From positions 1-25,526 of the forward strand of contig AWNV01000032.1 of NCBI GenBank assembly GCA_000493965.1: a stretch of 25,526 bases of DNA, in the 5' to 3' direction. The notes under the pieces are model-generated. The model was given only the letters and a program-made list of their open reading frames with translations, ran no database searches and had not been told where the DNA came from. This DNA comes from Candidatus Aminicenans sakinawicola JGI OTU-1 (GTDB lineage: Bacteria > Acidobacteriota > Aminicenantia > Aminicenantales > Aminicenantaceae). Shown in pieces: positions 13,703-23,115 of this stretch; the first letter of the stretch is position 1; each line of letters starts with the position of its first letter. A program made the position numbers and the translations under genes.

Positions 13703-15220
13703 TTAGGAAAAGAAAAGATTCTTCGTAGAAAAATTTGGCTCGGAAGTAAGATTGACTCCAAGCCTTTTCAAACCCGCTTCATCTCCTGGAGTAGGAATAT
13801 GAGTCATATGAACATCACATCCTCTCAGTTCCTTCAATTCGTTCAGAGCCATCTTAACAGTTGGGTTTGTTGCAACGCTTACACTCAAACCTATAAGCAT
13901 TTCTTCCAAATCCAGACTTAAGGACTTCGATTTCAAAATATCTTTTTTTAGACTTGCTACAGACTCAATTATATTAGTTGATAGTAAAGGGATTTTATCA
14001 GGAATCCCTGCCAATTTTTTTATTGCGTTTAAAACAAGACTCGATGCCGCATGCATGAGCGGAGAATTTTTTCCGGTTACGATTGAACCGTCTTTGAGCT
14101 CAATGGCAGCCCCACAAAAAATCCCCTTATTCCCTTTTTCTTTCTGCCTTGCATCTTGAGCAGCCTGCCTTGCTGGTGTGACAACTTTCCTATCTTCGGG
14201 TTTCATATTAAGTTCTTCCATAAGAAGCTCGGTTCTCTGGACAGTATCCTTCTCCACAAATCCCATGGCATACTCACAGCCATAGCGAAAAAACCTTCTG
14301 ATCACTTCCTGCTTTGCCGCCTCCCTTACGACTTCATCATTCACAATACCAATATTAGCCCTGTTTACTCCCATATCTGTAGGAGACTTGTATACAGACT
14401 GTGATTTTGTGAGCTTCTCCAGAATACGTTTCAGAACAGGAAACACCTCGACGTCGCGATTATAATTAACAGCAGCCTTTCCATATGACTCCAGATGAAA
14501 AGGGTCGATAAGATTATAATCCTCGATGTCAGCAGTTGCAGCTTCATAGGCAATATTGACTGGATGTTTCAAAGGCAAATCCCATATAGGAAAAGTCTCA
14601 AATTTTGCATACCCAACCTTAATACCGTGTTTATAATCATGGTACATCTGGGAAAGGCAGGTTGCCAGCTTTCCACTGCCCGGGCCGGGCCCAGTCACAA
14701 TCGTCAAAGGTTTCTTGTAAGGAATGTACTCATTAGCTCCATATCCTTCATCACTAACGATTAAATCGATATCTGTAGGATATCCTTTGGTAAAACTATG
14801 CGTATAAACCTTGATATCCCGCCGTTCCAGTTTATTCTTAAACATCTTTGCTGACTGTTGATTTTCAAAACGAGTAATCACAACCCCTAAAATTTCAAGC
14901 CCCCAATCTCTAATATCATCTATAAGCTTAAGAGCATCTACATCATATGTAATCCCAAAATCCGCTCTTAATTTTTTCCTTTCGATATCTCCAGCATAAA
15001 TGCAGAGCAGGATCTCAGCCTTATCCTTAAGCTTTTGGAGCAGCCGCATCTTAACATTCGGATCGTAGCCAGGCAGAACTCTGGAGGCATGGTAGTCAAA
15101 AAGGAGCTTCCCTCCAAACTCAAGGTAAAGCTTATTATCAAAAAGTTTTACTCTCTCGAGGATTTCTGCCGTTTGCTTTTCCAGATACTTTTCGTTATCA
15201 AATCCGACTGCTTTTTCCAT
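13703..15220 (-). CDS. DUF1846 family protein
   Basis: 505 residues, the usual full length of this family. It begins GFDNEKYLEKQTAEILERVKLFDNKLYLEFGGKL, the characteristic start. It also has FDYHASRVLPGYDPNVKMRLL, a glycine-rich loop TGPGPGSGK (about 176-184) followed by CLSQMYHD, and KYAKFETFPIWDLPLKHPVN-like sequence in the middle. The C-terminal half has GKNSPLMHAASSLVLNAIKKLAGI and HMTHIPTPGDEAGLKRLG. The protein is cytoplasmic and of uncertain function; structures show a nucleotide-binding-like fold, and it is common in anaerobes and Firmicutes. An AGGAG site precedes the ATG. The leader contains CCTGCC/GGCAGG (15247-15252 and 15271-15276), which can form a hairpin. It sits alone between tRNA-Leu and the asparagine synthase-like gene. 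Confidence 0.9.
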   Translation of the reverse strand: MEKAVGFDNEKYLEKQTAEILERVKLFDNKLYLEFGGKLLFDYHASRVLPGYDPNVKMRLLQKLKDKAEILLCIYAGDIERKKLRADFGITYDVDALKLIDDIRDWGLEILGVVITRFENQQSAKMFKNKLERRDIKVYTHSFTKGYPTDIDLIVSDEGYGANEYIPYKKPLTIVTGPGPGSGKLATCLSQMYHDYKHGIKVGYAKFETFPIWDLPLKHPVNIAYEAATADIEDYNLIDPFHLESYGKAAVNYNRDVEVFPVLKRILEKLTKSQSVYKSPTDMGVNRANIGIVNDEVVREAAKQEVIRRFFRYGCEYAMGFVEKDTVQRTELLMEELNMKPEDRKVVTPARQAAQDARQKEKGNKGIFCGAAIELKDGSIVTGKNSPLMHAASSLVLNAIKKLAGIPDKIPLLSTNIIESVASLKKDILKSKSLSLDLEEMLIGLSVSVATNPTVKMALNELKELRGCDVHMTHIPTPGDEAGLKRLGVNLTSEPNFSTKNLFFS

Positions 15221-15355
15221 TTATTGTTTCTCCTCTACTTATCTATCCTGCCAGTGTTGTATTTCGCCCCGGCAGGTCAAATACGATCTACTGCCAACCG
15301 GCACAATATATAATAAAATACTGCAACCAGGAAGAACACGGATAACTAAAAAGTG

Positions 15356-15441
15356 TGCCGAGGGCCGGACTCGAACCGGCACATAGGAAACCCTACGAGG
15401 GATTTTAAGTCCCTTGCGTCTACCAATTCCGCCACCCCGGC
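15356..15441 (-). tRNA. tRNA-Leu (anticodon UAA)
   Basis: 86 nt on the minus strand. The acceptor is GCCGGGG/CCTCGGC with discriminator A. The D arm is GGCGGAATTGGTAGACGC. The anticodon arm GGGA-CTTAAAA-TCCC has anticodon TAA. A long class II variable arm (CGTAGGGTTTCCTATG) follows, then the T arm GCCGG-TTCGAGT-CCGGC. CCA is not encoded (CAC follows), unlike the tRNA-Glu of this window. A T-run follows the 3' end. Confidence 0.95.
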
Positions 15442-15488
15442 TTTTCTTCTCAGAAAAAAACCGGATGTTTTTTCTCTTTTCACCTCAG

Positions 15489-15517
15489 AATATAGATGAT
15501 TTTTTCTTTTTTCTCAA
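15489..15517 (-). promoter_or_regulatory. Promoter of tRNA-Leu
   Basis: TTGAGA (15512-15517), an exact 17-bp spacer and TATATT (15489-15494), about 48 bp upstream of the tRNA. Confidence 0.5.
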
Positions 15518-15587
15518 GCACAAATTCAATTCATCATCAATCATGCATGTCCTTTTTCAATTCGGAAACAAGATGGATTGTGCGATT

Positions 15588-18254
15588 CTAATTCTTTTTG
15601 ACTTCAACTGAAACTTCAAACTTCCCGGTAATGACTCCTGTCGTGGGAGCATCTGCAGTTCCTTTAAATCCTGGCTGCTTTCCCCCGATAGCAACTTCAA
15701 AAACCCCCGGCTCTACTACCCGTTTATTCTCGAGGTTAATCAAAGAAAGCTGCGTTGATGTTAGTATGAAATTAACGGTTTTTTTCGCGCCTGGTTCAAG
15801 GTATATTCTCCGGAATCCCTGCAATGAACGGATAGGCACTGGAACCGAAGCTTCAACATCTGACACATACAGCTGGACGACTTCCTCGCCTGCTGTTTGC
15901 CCTGTATTTCTCACATCAACTGTAATGTTGATCTCTTGAGATGGATCGACCTTCTCCGGCAATGTCAGATTGCTGTATTCAAACGAGGTATAACTTAGGC
16001 CGTGGCCAAAAGGATAGAGAGGTTCACCATCGAAATACCTGTAAGTCCTCCCTTTCATTGAATAATCATCGAAAGAAGGCAGTTGATTAACAGACTTATA
16101 AAATGTGACTGGCAGACGGCCTGCGGGGTTGTAATCTCCGAAGAGAACATCTGCAATAGCTGTTCCTGCTGCCTGCCCGGGGTACCATGCCTCCACTATG
16201 GCCGGGATGTGTTCATCTGCCCAGTTAACTCCCAAGGCACTTCCGTTCAAAAGGACCAGGACAACAGGTTTTCCAAGGCCGAAGATCGCTTTTAACAGTT
16301 CTTCCTGTGTATCCGGTAATTTTAAATCCAGCCTGTCTCCACCTTTGAAACCCTTCACATTAACTTCCATTTCTTCCCCTTCTAATTGAGGAGAGATCCC
16401 CATTGCCATTACGATGATATCTGCCTGCTCGGCTGCTTGGACTGCTTCCTCTTTCATGTTTCGTGAGGGCCTGGACCATGACAGCCGGACCGTTGCATCA
16501 CTGTTATGCTCATAAAACTCAACCTTAATCCCGTAAGATTTGCCGGCCTCAAGATCACAATCTTTGGATGTAGTCCTCGGATGATGACGGCTGTCATAAT
16601 GCAAAAGGAGAGCATCTTCAAGAAATACGCGCAATCCGCCAAATGCACTTGCTGTAAGGGTATATTTCCCTGTAACCGGAGGAATCAGTTCCCCGGTCCA
16701 TCGGACTCCAAAGTTATCATCATCAAGCCCTTCCCTGGGAGCCCCGTCCCACCAATTAAAATCGATTTCTTTATCAATGCGTGTAAAAACCGGTTCGCCC
16801 TCAAATTCACGGTTGTCAAAATATTCCGCTCTAAGCCCCTCTCTACCATCAGGAGTACGGAGGGCTGCTGCCGGAATTACATGGAAAGACGGAAGATTTT
16901 CCGCCAGGAAGCATCCCTGCGCATAAAGAACTTTAGAATTCGGAGACACCTTTTGACGGATCCCATCAAGAAGAGTTATTGGATTTGACGGAGTGCCGTT
17001 ATAATTACCAAGCAGAACTTCTACATCATCCGCATTTGGACCTATGACAGCAATAGTTTTAATATCCTTTTTCAAGGGCAGAAGATTTCTCTCGTTTTTC
17101 AGAAGCACTATAGATTTTCTTGCAGTATCTAAAGCCATTTCCTGGTGTTTTTTGCAATCATTCACTTCATAAGGGATTCTTGCGTAAGGAACTCTATCAG
17201 GAGGGTCAAACATGCCCAGTCTAAACCTTGCTCTAAAAAGCCTTTTTACAGACACCTCGAGTTCTTCTTCCGAGATATATCCTTTTGCAACCGCTTCAAT
17301 AAGAGACTTGTATTCCCTCCCACAGTTTAAATCACAGCCAGCTTTAATTCCTACCGCCGCAGCTTGTGGAGAAGTCTCCACTATTTTATGGGTTTTATAA
17401 ATGTTGCTAATAGCCCCGCAGTCTGAGACTACATATCCATCAAAACCCCATTCTCCTCTGAGAATCTGCTTCAAGAGGCGGTCACTCCCACAGCATGCTT
17501 CACCCATGTATCTGTTGTAAGAACACATTACAGAATAAGCATTAGCATCTACGATACACATCCGGAATGCGGGCAGATATGTCTCTCTCAGATCGCGTTC
17601 ATCGACCACAGCATTGAACGTGTGGCGGTCAGGTTCCGGCCCGCTGTGCACAGCAAAATGTTTGGGGGTTGAAACAGTCTTAAGATAATGTGGGTCATTT
17701 CCCTGCAGGCCTTTCACAAATTGCACAGCCATCTTACCGGTAAGATATGGGTCCTCTCCATACGTTTCCATGCCCCGTCCCCATCTAGGGTCACGAAAAA
17801 TGTTAATATTGGGTGACCAGAATGTTAATCCCTCATAAATACCTCTTTTGCCTCTCCGCACAAACTCATGATGTTTCGCACGGGCCTCATCAGAAATAAC
17901 GGTTGCAACCTGGCACATGAGATCGCTGTCCCATGTTGCCGCCAGTCCAATAGCCTGTGGAAATACTGTCGCTCTTCCTGCACGGGCAACACCATGCAGA
18001 GCTTCGTTCCACCAATTGTATGCAGGAATATCCAGCCTCTCAACAGGCAGGGCGTCATAGACAAGCTGAGACACTTTCTCTTCCAGGGTCATTCGTGCTA
18101 CAAGGTCGTTAATCCTTTCCTCAGGGGAAAGGTCAGGATTCTGAAATGGGAATTTATATTTAAGCTGCTCTTTTTTCCTGCAAGATACAAACGCTGCTGC
18201 AAGGCAAAAACAGAGAAGGAAGATTCCAGTTTTATTGAGAACATTTTTTTTCAT
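15588..18254 (-). CDS. GH3 beta-xylosidase/beta-glucosidase lipoprotein with PA14 domain
   Basis: 888 residues. A signal with lipobox-like AAFVSC puts the lipidated Cys at 25, so it is probably membrane-anchored outside the cytoplasm. The GH3 N-terminal barrel (about 45-350) has NWWNEALHGVARAG (80-93), FSPN-type NINIFRDPRWGRGMETYGEDP, Lys198-His199 in TPKHFAVHSGPEPDR, and the nucleophile Asp278 in GYVVSDCGAI. A PA14 domain (about 470-600, starting LRAEYFDN) is inserted in the second domain, before SPQLEGEEME (621-630) carrying the likely acid/base Glu. An Fn3-like domain ends the protein. The NWWNEALHGVAR motif and the neighbouring xylulokinase favour xylosidase action, but glucosidase or arabinosidase activity is not excluded. 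It has a strong GGAGGG site and lies 43 bp after xylB, so probably one operon. Confidence 0.92.
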   Translation of the reverse strand: MKKNVLNKTGIFLLCFCLAAAFVSCRKKEQLKYKFPFQNPDLSPEERINDLVARMTLEEKVSQLVYDALPVERLDIPAYNWWNEALHGVARAGRATVFPQAIGLAATWDSDLMCQVATVISDEARAKHHEFVRRGKRGIYEGLTFWSPNINIFRDPRWGRGMETYGEDPYLTGKMAVQFVKGLQGNDPHYLKTVSTPKHFAVHSGPEPDRHTFNAVVDERDLRETYLPAFRMCIVDANAYSVMCSYNRYMGEACCGSDRLLKQILRGEWGFDGYVVSDCGAISNIYKTHKIVETSPQAAAVGIKAGCDLNCGREYKSLIEAVAKGYISEEELEVSVKRLFRARFRLGMFDPPDRVPYARIPYEVNDCKKHQEMALDTARKSIVLLKNERNLLPLKKDIKTIAVIGPNADDVEVLLGNYNGTPSNPITLLDGIRQKVSPNSKVLYAQGCFLAENLPSFHVIPAAALRTPDGREGLRAEYFDNREFEGEPVFTRIDKEIDFNWWDGAPREGLDDDNFGVRWTGELIPPVTGKYTLTASAFGGLRVFLEDALLLHYDSRHHPRTTSKDCDLEAGKSYGIKVEFYEHNSDATVRLSWSRPSRNMKEEAVQAAEQADIIVMAMGISPQLEGEEMEVNVKGFKGGDRLDLKLPDTQEELLKAIFGLGKPVVLVLLNGSALGVNWADEHIPAIVEAWYPGQAAGTAIADVLFGDYNPAGRLPVTFYKSVNQLPSFDDYSMKGRTYRYFDGEPLYPFGHGLSYTSFEYSNLTLPEKVDPSQEINITVDVRNTGQTAGEEVVQLYVSDVEASVPVPIRSLQGFRRIYLEPGAKKTVNFILTSTQLSLINLENKRVVEPGVFEVAIGGKQPGFKGTADAPTTGVITGKFEVSVEVKKN

Positions 18255-18297
18255 AGAAATTCCCTCCTTGTATTTCTCTTTCTAAAAAACCGGAACA

Positions 18298-19881
18298 TCA
18301 GTGCCGGTTTTTTAAAAACCGCACAAGTTTGCTGCGAAGCATGAATGGGTCCTCGCCTTTTTCCCCCCTGATACGTTGGATCAGCGCATGGAAAAGCCGT
18401 TTCTGGATACGGAAGGATTCAACATGTTCCTTTACAGGCTTTTTCCGCTGCCTCTCATTCAGTCTTACAAAAGAAGAAGTCACGTCATCAATTGCAACAG
18501 GATGTTTTAATTCTTTATTCCAGACCCATGCAGCATGCAGTGCAGCTCCCAGTGCAGCTCCTTCACCTTCAACAGGAACAGCCTCGGCTTCAAACATATC
18601 GGCAATTGTCTCACACCACGCCTCTGACTGAGACAACCCTCCTGTAAGTCGTACCTCTTGTGCTTTCATGGGCATCCGCTGAAATCCTTCGTAAAGGTTC
18701 ATAACATGGCCCTCAAGAACTGCCCTGCATAGGATTTCGCGGGAAAAGTCTTCCGGTTTAAACCCAAAATAAACCGGAGATGCCAATGGAAGATTTGGTG
18801 TTCGTTCACCAGTATACCAGGGAATTAAAAGCCTTCCTCCATTGCCAGGTTTTGTTCTTCTTACAATCTTATTGAACGCTTTATGGCTGATATCATACTT
18901 CTTTAAAACAGCATTGTACCCGTTAGCCAGATTCGACACACAAATAAGAGGAAGATAATTTCCTGTGCTGTCACAGTAAGAAGCAATTTCTCCCGCAGGA
19001 TCGATGAATGGTTTTTGCAGAACAGTGCATGCGGTTCCACTCGTACCAAGACTTACTGTCACTATACCCGGTTTAACATTGCCGGTTCCAACAGCCCCAT
19101 ACATATTGTCCCCGCTTCCTGCGTCTATCATGCACCGTGGAGAAAACCCAAACCTTTCAACCAGATATTCTGAGATAAAGCCAATGCTTTTATCGGCAGG
19201 TCTTAAGTAAGGAATCTTATTCAGCAAACCCGGATCAATGACGTCGATGACTTTCTTTGACCACTTCTTCGTCTTTGGGTTCCAAAGAGCCATTCCGGAT
19301 GTATCCCCCGGTTCTATGACTTTTGTACCGCCTGTAAGATACCAGTTAATATAATTATGCACTAAAAAAAATGTCGCTGATTTTTCATAGATTTCCGGCT
19401 CGTGCCTGATCATATGGAATATTTTGGATGCCGTATATCCAGTTTTCTGGCTGTTCCCTACTTCCCGAATCATCACATCCTGTCCTCCGACTTCTTCTGT
19501 CAGTATGCGGCATTCTTCGAGAGTTGAAAAGTCATTCCAAAGTTTACTCCGCTGCCTGCTCAGTTTTCCTGTGTTATCCAGAGCAACCAATCCGTGCTGC
19601 TGTCCTGAAACCGAAATGCATAAAATTCTCTCTGGTAGAAGGCCAGAATTCTTCATGTTCTTAAATATTAGATCGACTGCTTCTATCCACATCTTTGGGT
19701 CGGATTCTGAACATTTTTCATCCAAACCCTGGATCACACCGTTTTTCGTATTGAAATGCGGCAGATGCTCATCATAATTAACATAGCCGACGTGAACAAT
19801 TTTCTCCGCTGCTGTATCTATGACAACAATCTTACAACCCTGAGTGGAAACATCGATCCCTGCAAAAAGAGTCTCTTTCAT
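18298..19881 (-). CDS. xylB: Xylulokinase (FGGY family)
   Basis: 527 residues, phosphorylating D-xylulose to xylulose 5-phosphate for the pentose phosphate pathway. FGGY features: GIDVSTQGCK phosphate loop (8-17), VSGQQHGLVALD (91-102) typical of xylulokinases, and DAGSGDNMYGAVGTG with the catalytic base Asp258. SLGTSGT (277-283) and LTGGLSQSEAWCETIADMF in the C-terminal lobe also fit. Length is slightly above the E. coli enzyme (484), mainly through a basic C-terminal tail. The ATG at 19881 lies 18 bp after the DUF4340 gene and has AGGAT before it, so it is probably co-transcribed with the ABC genes. With the GH3 enzyme downstream it suggests use of xylose from xylo-oligosaccharides. No xylose isomerase or regulator is in the window. 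Another FGGY sugar cannot be excluded. Confidence 0.85.
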   Translation of the reverse strand: MKETLFAGIDVSTQGCKIVVIDTAAEKIVHVGYVNYDEHLPHFNTKNGVIQGLDEKCSESDPKMWIEAVDLIFKNMKNSGLLPERILCISVSGQQHGLVALDNTGKLSRQRSKLWNDFSTLEECRILTEEVGGQDVMIREVGNSQKTGYTASKIFHMIRHEPEIYEKSATFFLVHNYINWYLTGGTKVIEPGDTSGMALWNPKTKKWSKKVIDVIDPGLLNKIPYLRPADKSIGFISEYLVERFGFSPRCMIDAGSGDNMYGAVGTGNVKPGIVTVSLGTSGTACTVLQKPFIDPAGEIASYCDSTGNYLPLICVSNLANGYNAVLKKYDISHKAFNKIVRRTKPGNGGRLLIPWYTGERTPNLPLASPVYFGFKPEDFSREILCRAVLEGHVMNLYEGFQRMPMKAQEVRLTGGLSQSEAWCETIADMFEAEAVPVEGEGAALGAALHAAWVWNKELKHPVAIDDVTSSFVRLNERQRKKPVKEHVESFRIQKRLFHALIQRIRGEKGEDPFMLRSKLVRFLKNRH

Positions 19882-19899
19882 ATTAATATCCTGGCAGTA

Positions 19900-20868
19900 T
19901 TATTCCTGTTTCATAAAATCTTCCGGCTTTTTCATGATCTTTTCCGCATTATAGGAAGATAATAAGAATAGATAAGAGATCTCTGAAGATAGAGCCGGAT
20001 ATTTGTCGTCCTCCTCTTTTTCCTTTTTGAATATCCTTAAAATATAATCTTTATTGCCTTTTAAGGTCACTGAATAAAGAGGCTCTTTGAAGTCTTCTGC
20101 TGCCTTCCCCTCTATGAATTCATCGCATCTAAGGTTAGACAACTGTGACAAGAGAGAATCAATCTCTGTTTTTTGGGCTTTTTTCCCATCGGGCATTATC
20201 CATGATTCTTCTTCTTTTGGTGCACTGGGCTGATCTTTATCTTCCTGCCCTTCAGGCTGAATCTCCAAAGGCACCATTTTTCTTACTAATTTATAGGTTT
20301 CCCCACCCGTTTTAATTTCTAAGCCAGTTATTTCATTTTTATCAAACTTCATCACAACCTTGTCTCTCAAATCCATTCTCTTCTGATCAAATGTACTGCG
20401 AAAAGAATTCCTTGCATGATACACACGAGGATCTTTTCCCACTCTGACAAACGTGTGGCTGTAAGTCGAAGAAGGCTTTCCGACATCAAATTCCCGCAGT
20501 AATTGATCACCTTTAAAAGCTCTCACGCCAATCTTTTTCCCCTCATCCAATTCATAACGCATGTAGTCCTGTTTTTCTGCGGATAATTCTGTCAGAATTA
20601 AATTTTCGATGACATCCAACATTCCCTTTACTTTGTCATAATCCGCAGGATATTCCTGAGGCATAATCTTCCACACATCTCCTTTTCCAGCAATGATGAT
20701 TTCTTCACCTGCTTTGGATATTTCGATCCTATCTATTTCACTGTTTTCTATCCTGTCAAGTTTGGGAACTTTATAAGTCATTTTATTCCTGTTACTACTG
20801 AAGATAAGATAAACAAGAAGCACAACGATGATACCGAACAAAATAACATATTCTTTTTTCAATCTCAT
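19900..20868 (-). CDS. DUF4340 domain protein of Gld-type ABC system
   Basis: 322 residues. There is one N-terminal membrane helix (about 7-23) after MRLKKEY, so most of the protein is extracytoplasmic. The repeats of beta-rich sequence are typical of DUF4340: IDRIEISKAGEEIIIAGKGDVWKI, then FDVGKPSSTYSHTFVRVGKDPRVYHA and a second copy-like region LEIKTGGETYKLVR...WIMPDG. Such proteins are routinely found beside GldG-like auxiliary ABC proteins; their biochemical role is unknown. The start overlaps the GldG-like stop by four bases (ATGA). The stop lies 18 bp before xylB. Confidence 0.85.
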   Translation of the reverse strand: MRLKKEYVILFGIIVVLLVYLIFSSNRNKMTYKVPKLDRIENSEIDRIEISKAGEEIIIAGKGDVWKIMPQEYPADYDKVKGMLDVIENLILTELSAEKQDYMRYELDEGKKIGVRAFKGDQLLREFDVGKPSSTYSHTFVRVGKDPRVYHARNSFRSTFDQKRMDLRDKVVMKFDKNEITGLEIKTGGETYKLVRKMVPLEIQPEGQEDKDQPSAPKEEESWIMPDGKKAQKTEIDSLLSQLSNLRCDEFIEGKAAEDFKEPLYSVTLKGNKDYILRIFKKEKEEDDKYPALSSEISYLFLLSSYNAEKIMKKPEDFMKQE

Positions 20869-23105
20869 GGCCGCTCCTCCGTAGCCCTGCTTTTTTGAAG
20901 AAATATCGCCTCAATCATCCTTCGCCTGGCTCTACGCCTGAACCAGACGAAAAGGCCAAAAAGTACAAACAAAATGGGCAATCCGGCAATATTAAATATT
21001 TTCACAAAAGCCCTGGTTATCGCTTTAGTGTCTTTTAGGGGATTAAAACGTTGATTCTTGCTTCTCATCACGGCAATATCTGACCTGTTATTCAAATAGT
21101 CAATTGTATTCAATAAGAACACGGCATTTGGAGAACTCCCCTCTTCATCCAGAACATTATCCTTTAAAATTTCCGCACTTCCGATCAAAAATATCTTACC
21201 AGGCTTTCCCTTGGAGAGAATCTCCTTTTCTCCCTTAATTTTTGATTCCTGCATTTGAGGCTTCTGCTGCTCTATTTTCTCACTGGATTCCTTCTCTTCA
21301 CCCTCATCCTTTTTTGGCTTTTCAGGTACAGATTTATCAGCAAAATAACTGGAGAACTCTCCCTCTAAGATATAAGCCAGAGGCATGCTCTTTTCATCTT
21401 TATCATTAACCGGCGGGCGAATCGCCAAGGGACTTAGATTAATCCTACCCGCCATTTCCCAGGACTTGTTTGAAGATGAAAATAATCTGTCGGCCTTTAT
21501 CTTGTTTTTATCTATTTTTTCTTTGTCAATTTCCAATGGGGACATCTTAATCATAATTAATTGTTTGACATTCTTAATGAAATCCAGCTTGTGGTTGATA
21601 TTTTCATTCTTTATGATCGGAGCGAAGTAAATCCGTGTTTCTCCGCTGAGACGATCACGGCTTGTATAGCAGCTCTCATCCATAACATAAGACTTTTTAA
21701 CCTCAATACCGTAATTTTCCAGCAGTTTTTCCAATCCTGTATTTACAGGGAGATAGGCAGGCTGAGTCATTCCATACATCTGCTGACTCTGCCCTTGTTG
21801 TTTAATTTCATTAAATGCTTCCATGAAAATCGCCAGTGACTTTCCTTTCATTAAGAATTGATCAATCTGAAACAATTCCCAATCTGAAAAATTTTCCTTG
21901 GCACCTGCAATAATAAGAGTATCAATGCTGTCCGGAACTGGATCCTCTTTCAGGTCAATCTGAGTAACACTATAGCTGCTGCTGAGAAGAGAATTGAATC
22001 TTGTTAACGAATCGTTTTGCTGCTGCATCATCTGAAATTGAGGGGGCAGTGCGGGCGAAAGCGAAAGGGTTCCATGCGTTGAAAGATATCCTATCTCGTC
22101 ATTAATATTAATGAGATTATCAATATTCTCTTCAATGAATGTATTAACCTGTTCAATATCAACAATTGCAAACTGTTCCTCCAGGCCCCTGCTTGTCAAA
22201 TTTAAGCTTTTGTTTAATAACCGCTGCTCTATTGATTTGTCACCGTATTCTATTCCGAGCGCTACGATGCCACTCCCTGCTGGTATAAGGGACCCATCCT
22301 TTTTCTGAAATTCAGGCCATTTAAGTCCGAAACGTTCGTATCTCTTTAGAGTTTCTTCAGTTACCTCATCAGTACTTGGATCAATATAGACAAATTCCAG
22401 CTTCCCATAAACCTTGCTGTTTAGCTCCTTTACAGCTTGAGCGATGTTACCTTTTAATTCTTCCAAACCTTCAAGATTAACCTCTGGGGCAAGTTGTGAA
22501 AGAGATGAAGATTGTATTAATTTGACTTCTATTTTTTCAGATAAGTTTAATAGAGCTGAAATTTTATTATTCATCTTCTGAATAGTAGTTGTGATCTGAT
22601 ACTCAAGTCCTTCTGTAGATGTTATGGCTGGAATTTTTTCCACTATATCCCCATGGATAAACACCATCCCCATATAAGCCCTCTGAATTTTTGCCTCATC
22701 CTGCTCGATTTTCTGAACGTTTACAGGATAAATCCCATAATCCTGCGCTTTTTTTCTATTCTCTTCAGCCTTCTCACTTAAATCCCCTTCATTAGCGCTT
22801 ACATCGAAAAAACGAAAACTCAAGTAATTATTGGCATAAATAGAATATTCTTCCAACAGGTCATGGAGATAGCTTTCAACATTATTGTACGGAGCCGGAA
22901 GATTTTTTGAGAAAAACACATTGATAGTCAGAGGCTCCTTCAGGGTTAACACAGCCTTCTTACTCGCCTTCGAAAGAGAGTAAAGCCTGTTTGCGGTCAA
23001 ATCAATCCGGAAAAAAAGGCTTACTCCTGCAAGGTTAATCAAGATGATTATTATGAGATAGAGAGAAAATGTATAATATTTTGACATTTTTTTAGCTTTT
23101 TTCAT
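20865..23105 (-). CDS. GldG-like ABC transporter auxiliary protein
   Basis: 746 residues. There is an N-terminal membrane helix (about 12-32), then the typical opening RIDLTANRLYSLSKASKKAVLTLKEPLTINVFFSKNLPAPYNN, where extracytoplasmic ABC_transp_aux/GldG sequence begins. The middle holds IGYLSTHGTLSLSP and LIIAGAKENFSDWELFQIDQFLMKGKSLAIFME, family-typical. A Lys/Glu/Gln-rich linker (about 605-645) precedes a final domain and a C-terminal helix (GLPILFVLFGLFVWF) followed by RRRARRR. It probably works with the permease and ATPase just upstream; in Bacteroidetes the related GldA-F-G set is needed for gliding, but here exported substrate and role are unknown. It overlaps DUF4340 by 4 bp and starts 10 bp after the permease. 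Confidence 0.88.
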   Translation of the reverse strand: MKKAKKMSKYYTFSLYLIIIILINLAGVSLFFRIDLTANRLYSLSKASKKAVLTLKEPLTINVFFSKNLPAPYNNVESYLHDLLEEYSIYANNYLSFRFFDVSANEGDLSEKAEENRKKAQDYGIYPVNVQKIEQDEAKIQRAYMGMVFIHGDIVEKIPAITSTEGLEYQITTTIQKMNNKISALLNLSEKIEVKLIQSSSLSQLAPEVNLEGLEELKGNIAQAVKELNSKVYGKLEFVYIDPSTDEVTEETLKRYERFGLKWPEFQKKDGSLIPAGSGIVALGIEYGDKSIEQRLLNKSLNLTSRGLEEQFAIVDIEQVNTFIEENIDNLININDEIGYLSTHGTLSLSPALPPQFQMMQQQNDSLTRFNSLLSSSYSVTQIDLKEDPVPDSIDTLIIAGAKENFSDWELFQIDQFLMKGKSLAIFMEAFNEIKQQGQSQQMYGMTQPAYLPVNTGLEKLLENYGIEVKKSYVMDESCYTSRDRLSGETRIYFAPIIKNENINHKLDFIKNVKQLIMIKMSPLEIDKEKIDKNKIKADRLFSSSNKSWEMAGRINLSPLAIRPPVNDKDEKSMPLAYILEGEFSSYFADKSVPEKPKKDEGEEKESSEKIEQQKPQMQESKIKGEKEILSKGKPGKIFLIGSAEILKDNVLDEEGSSPNAVFLLNTIDYLNNRSDIAVMRSKNQRFNPLKDTKAITRAFVKIFNIAGLPILFVLFGLFVWFRRRARRRMIEAIFLQKSRATEERP

Positions 23106-23115
23106 TTTGAACTCC

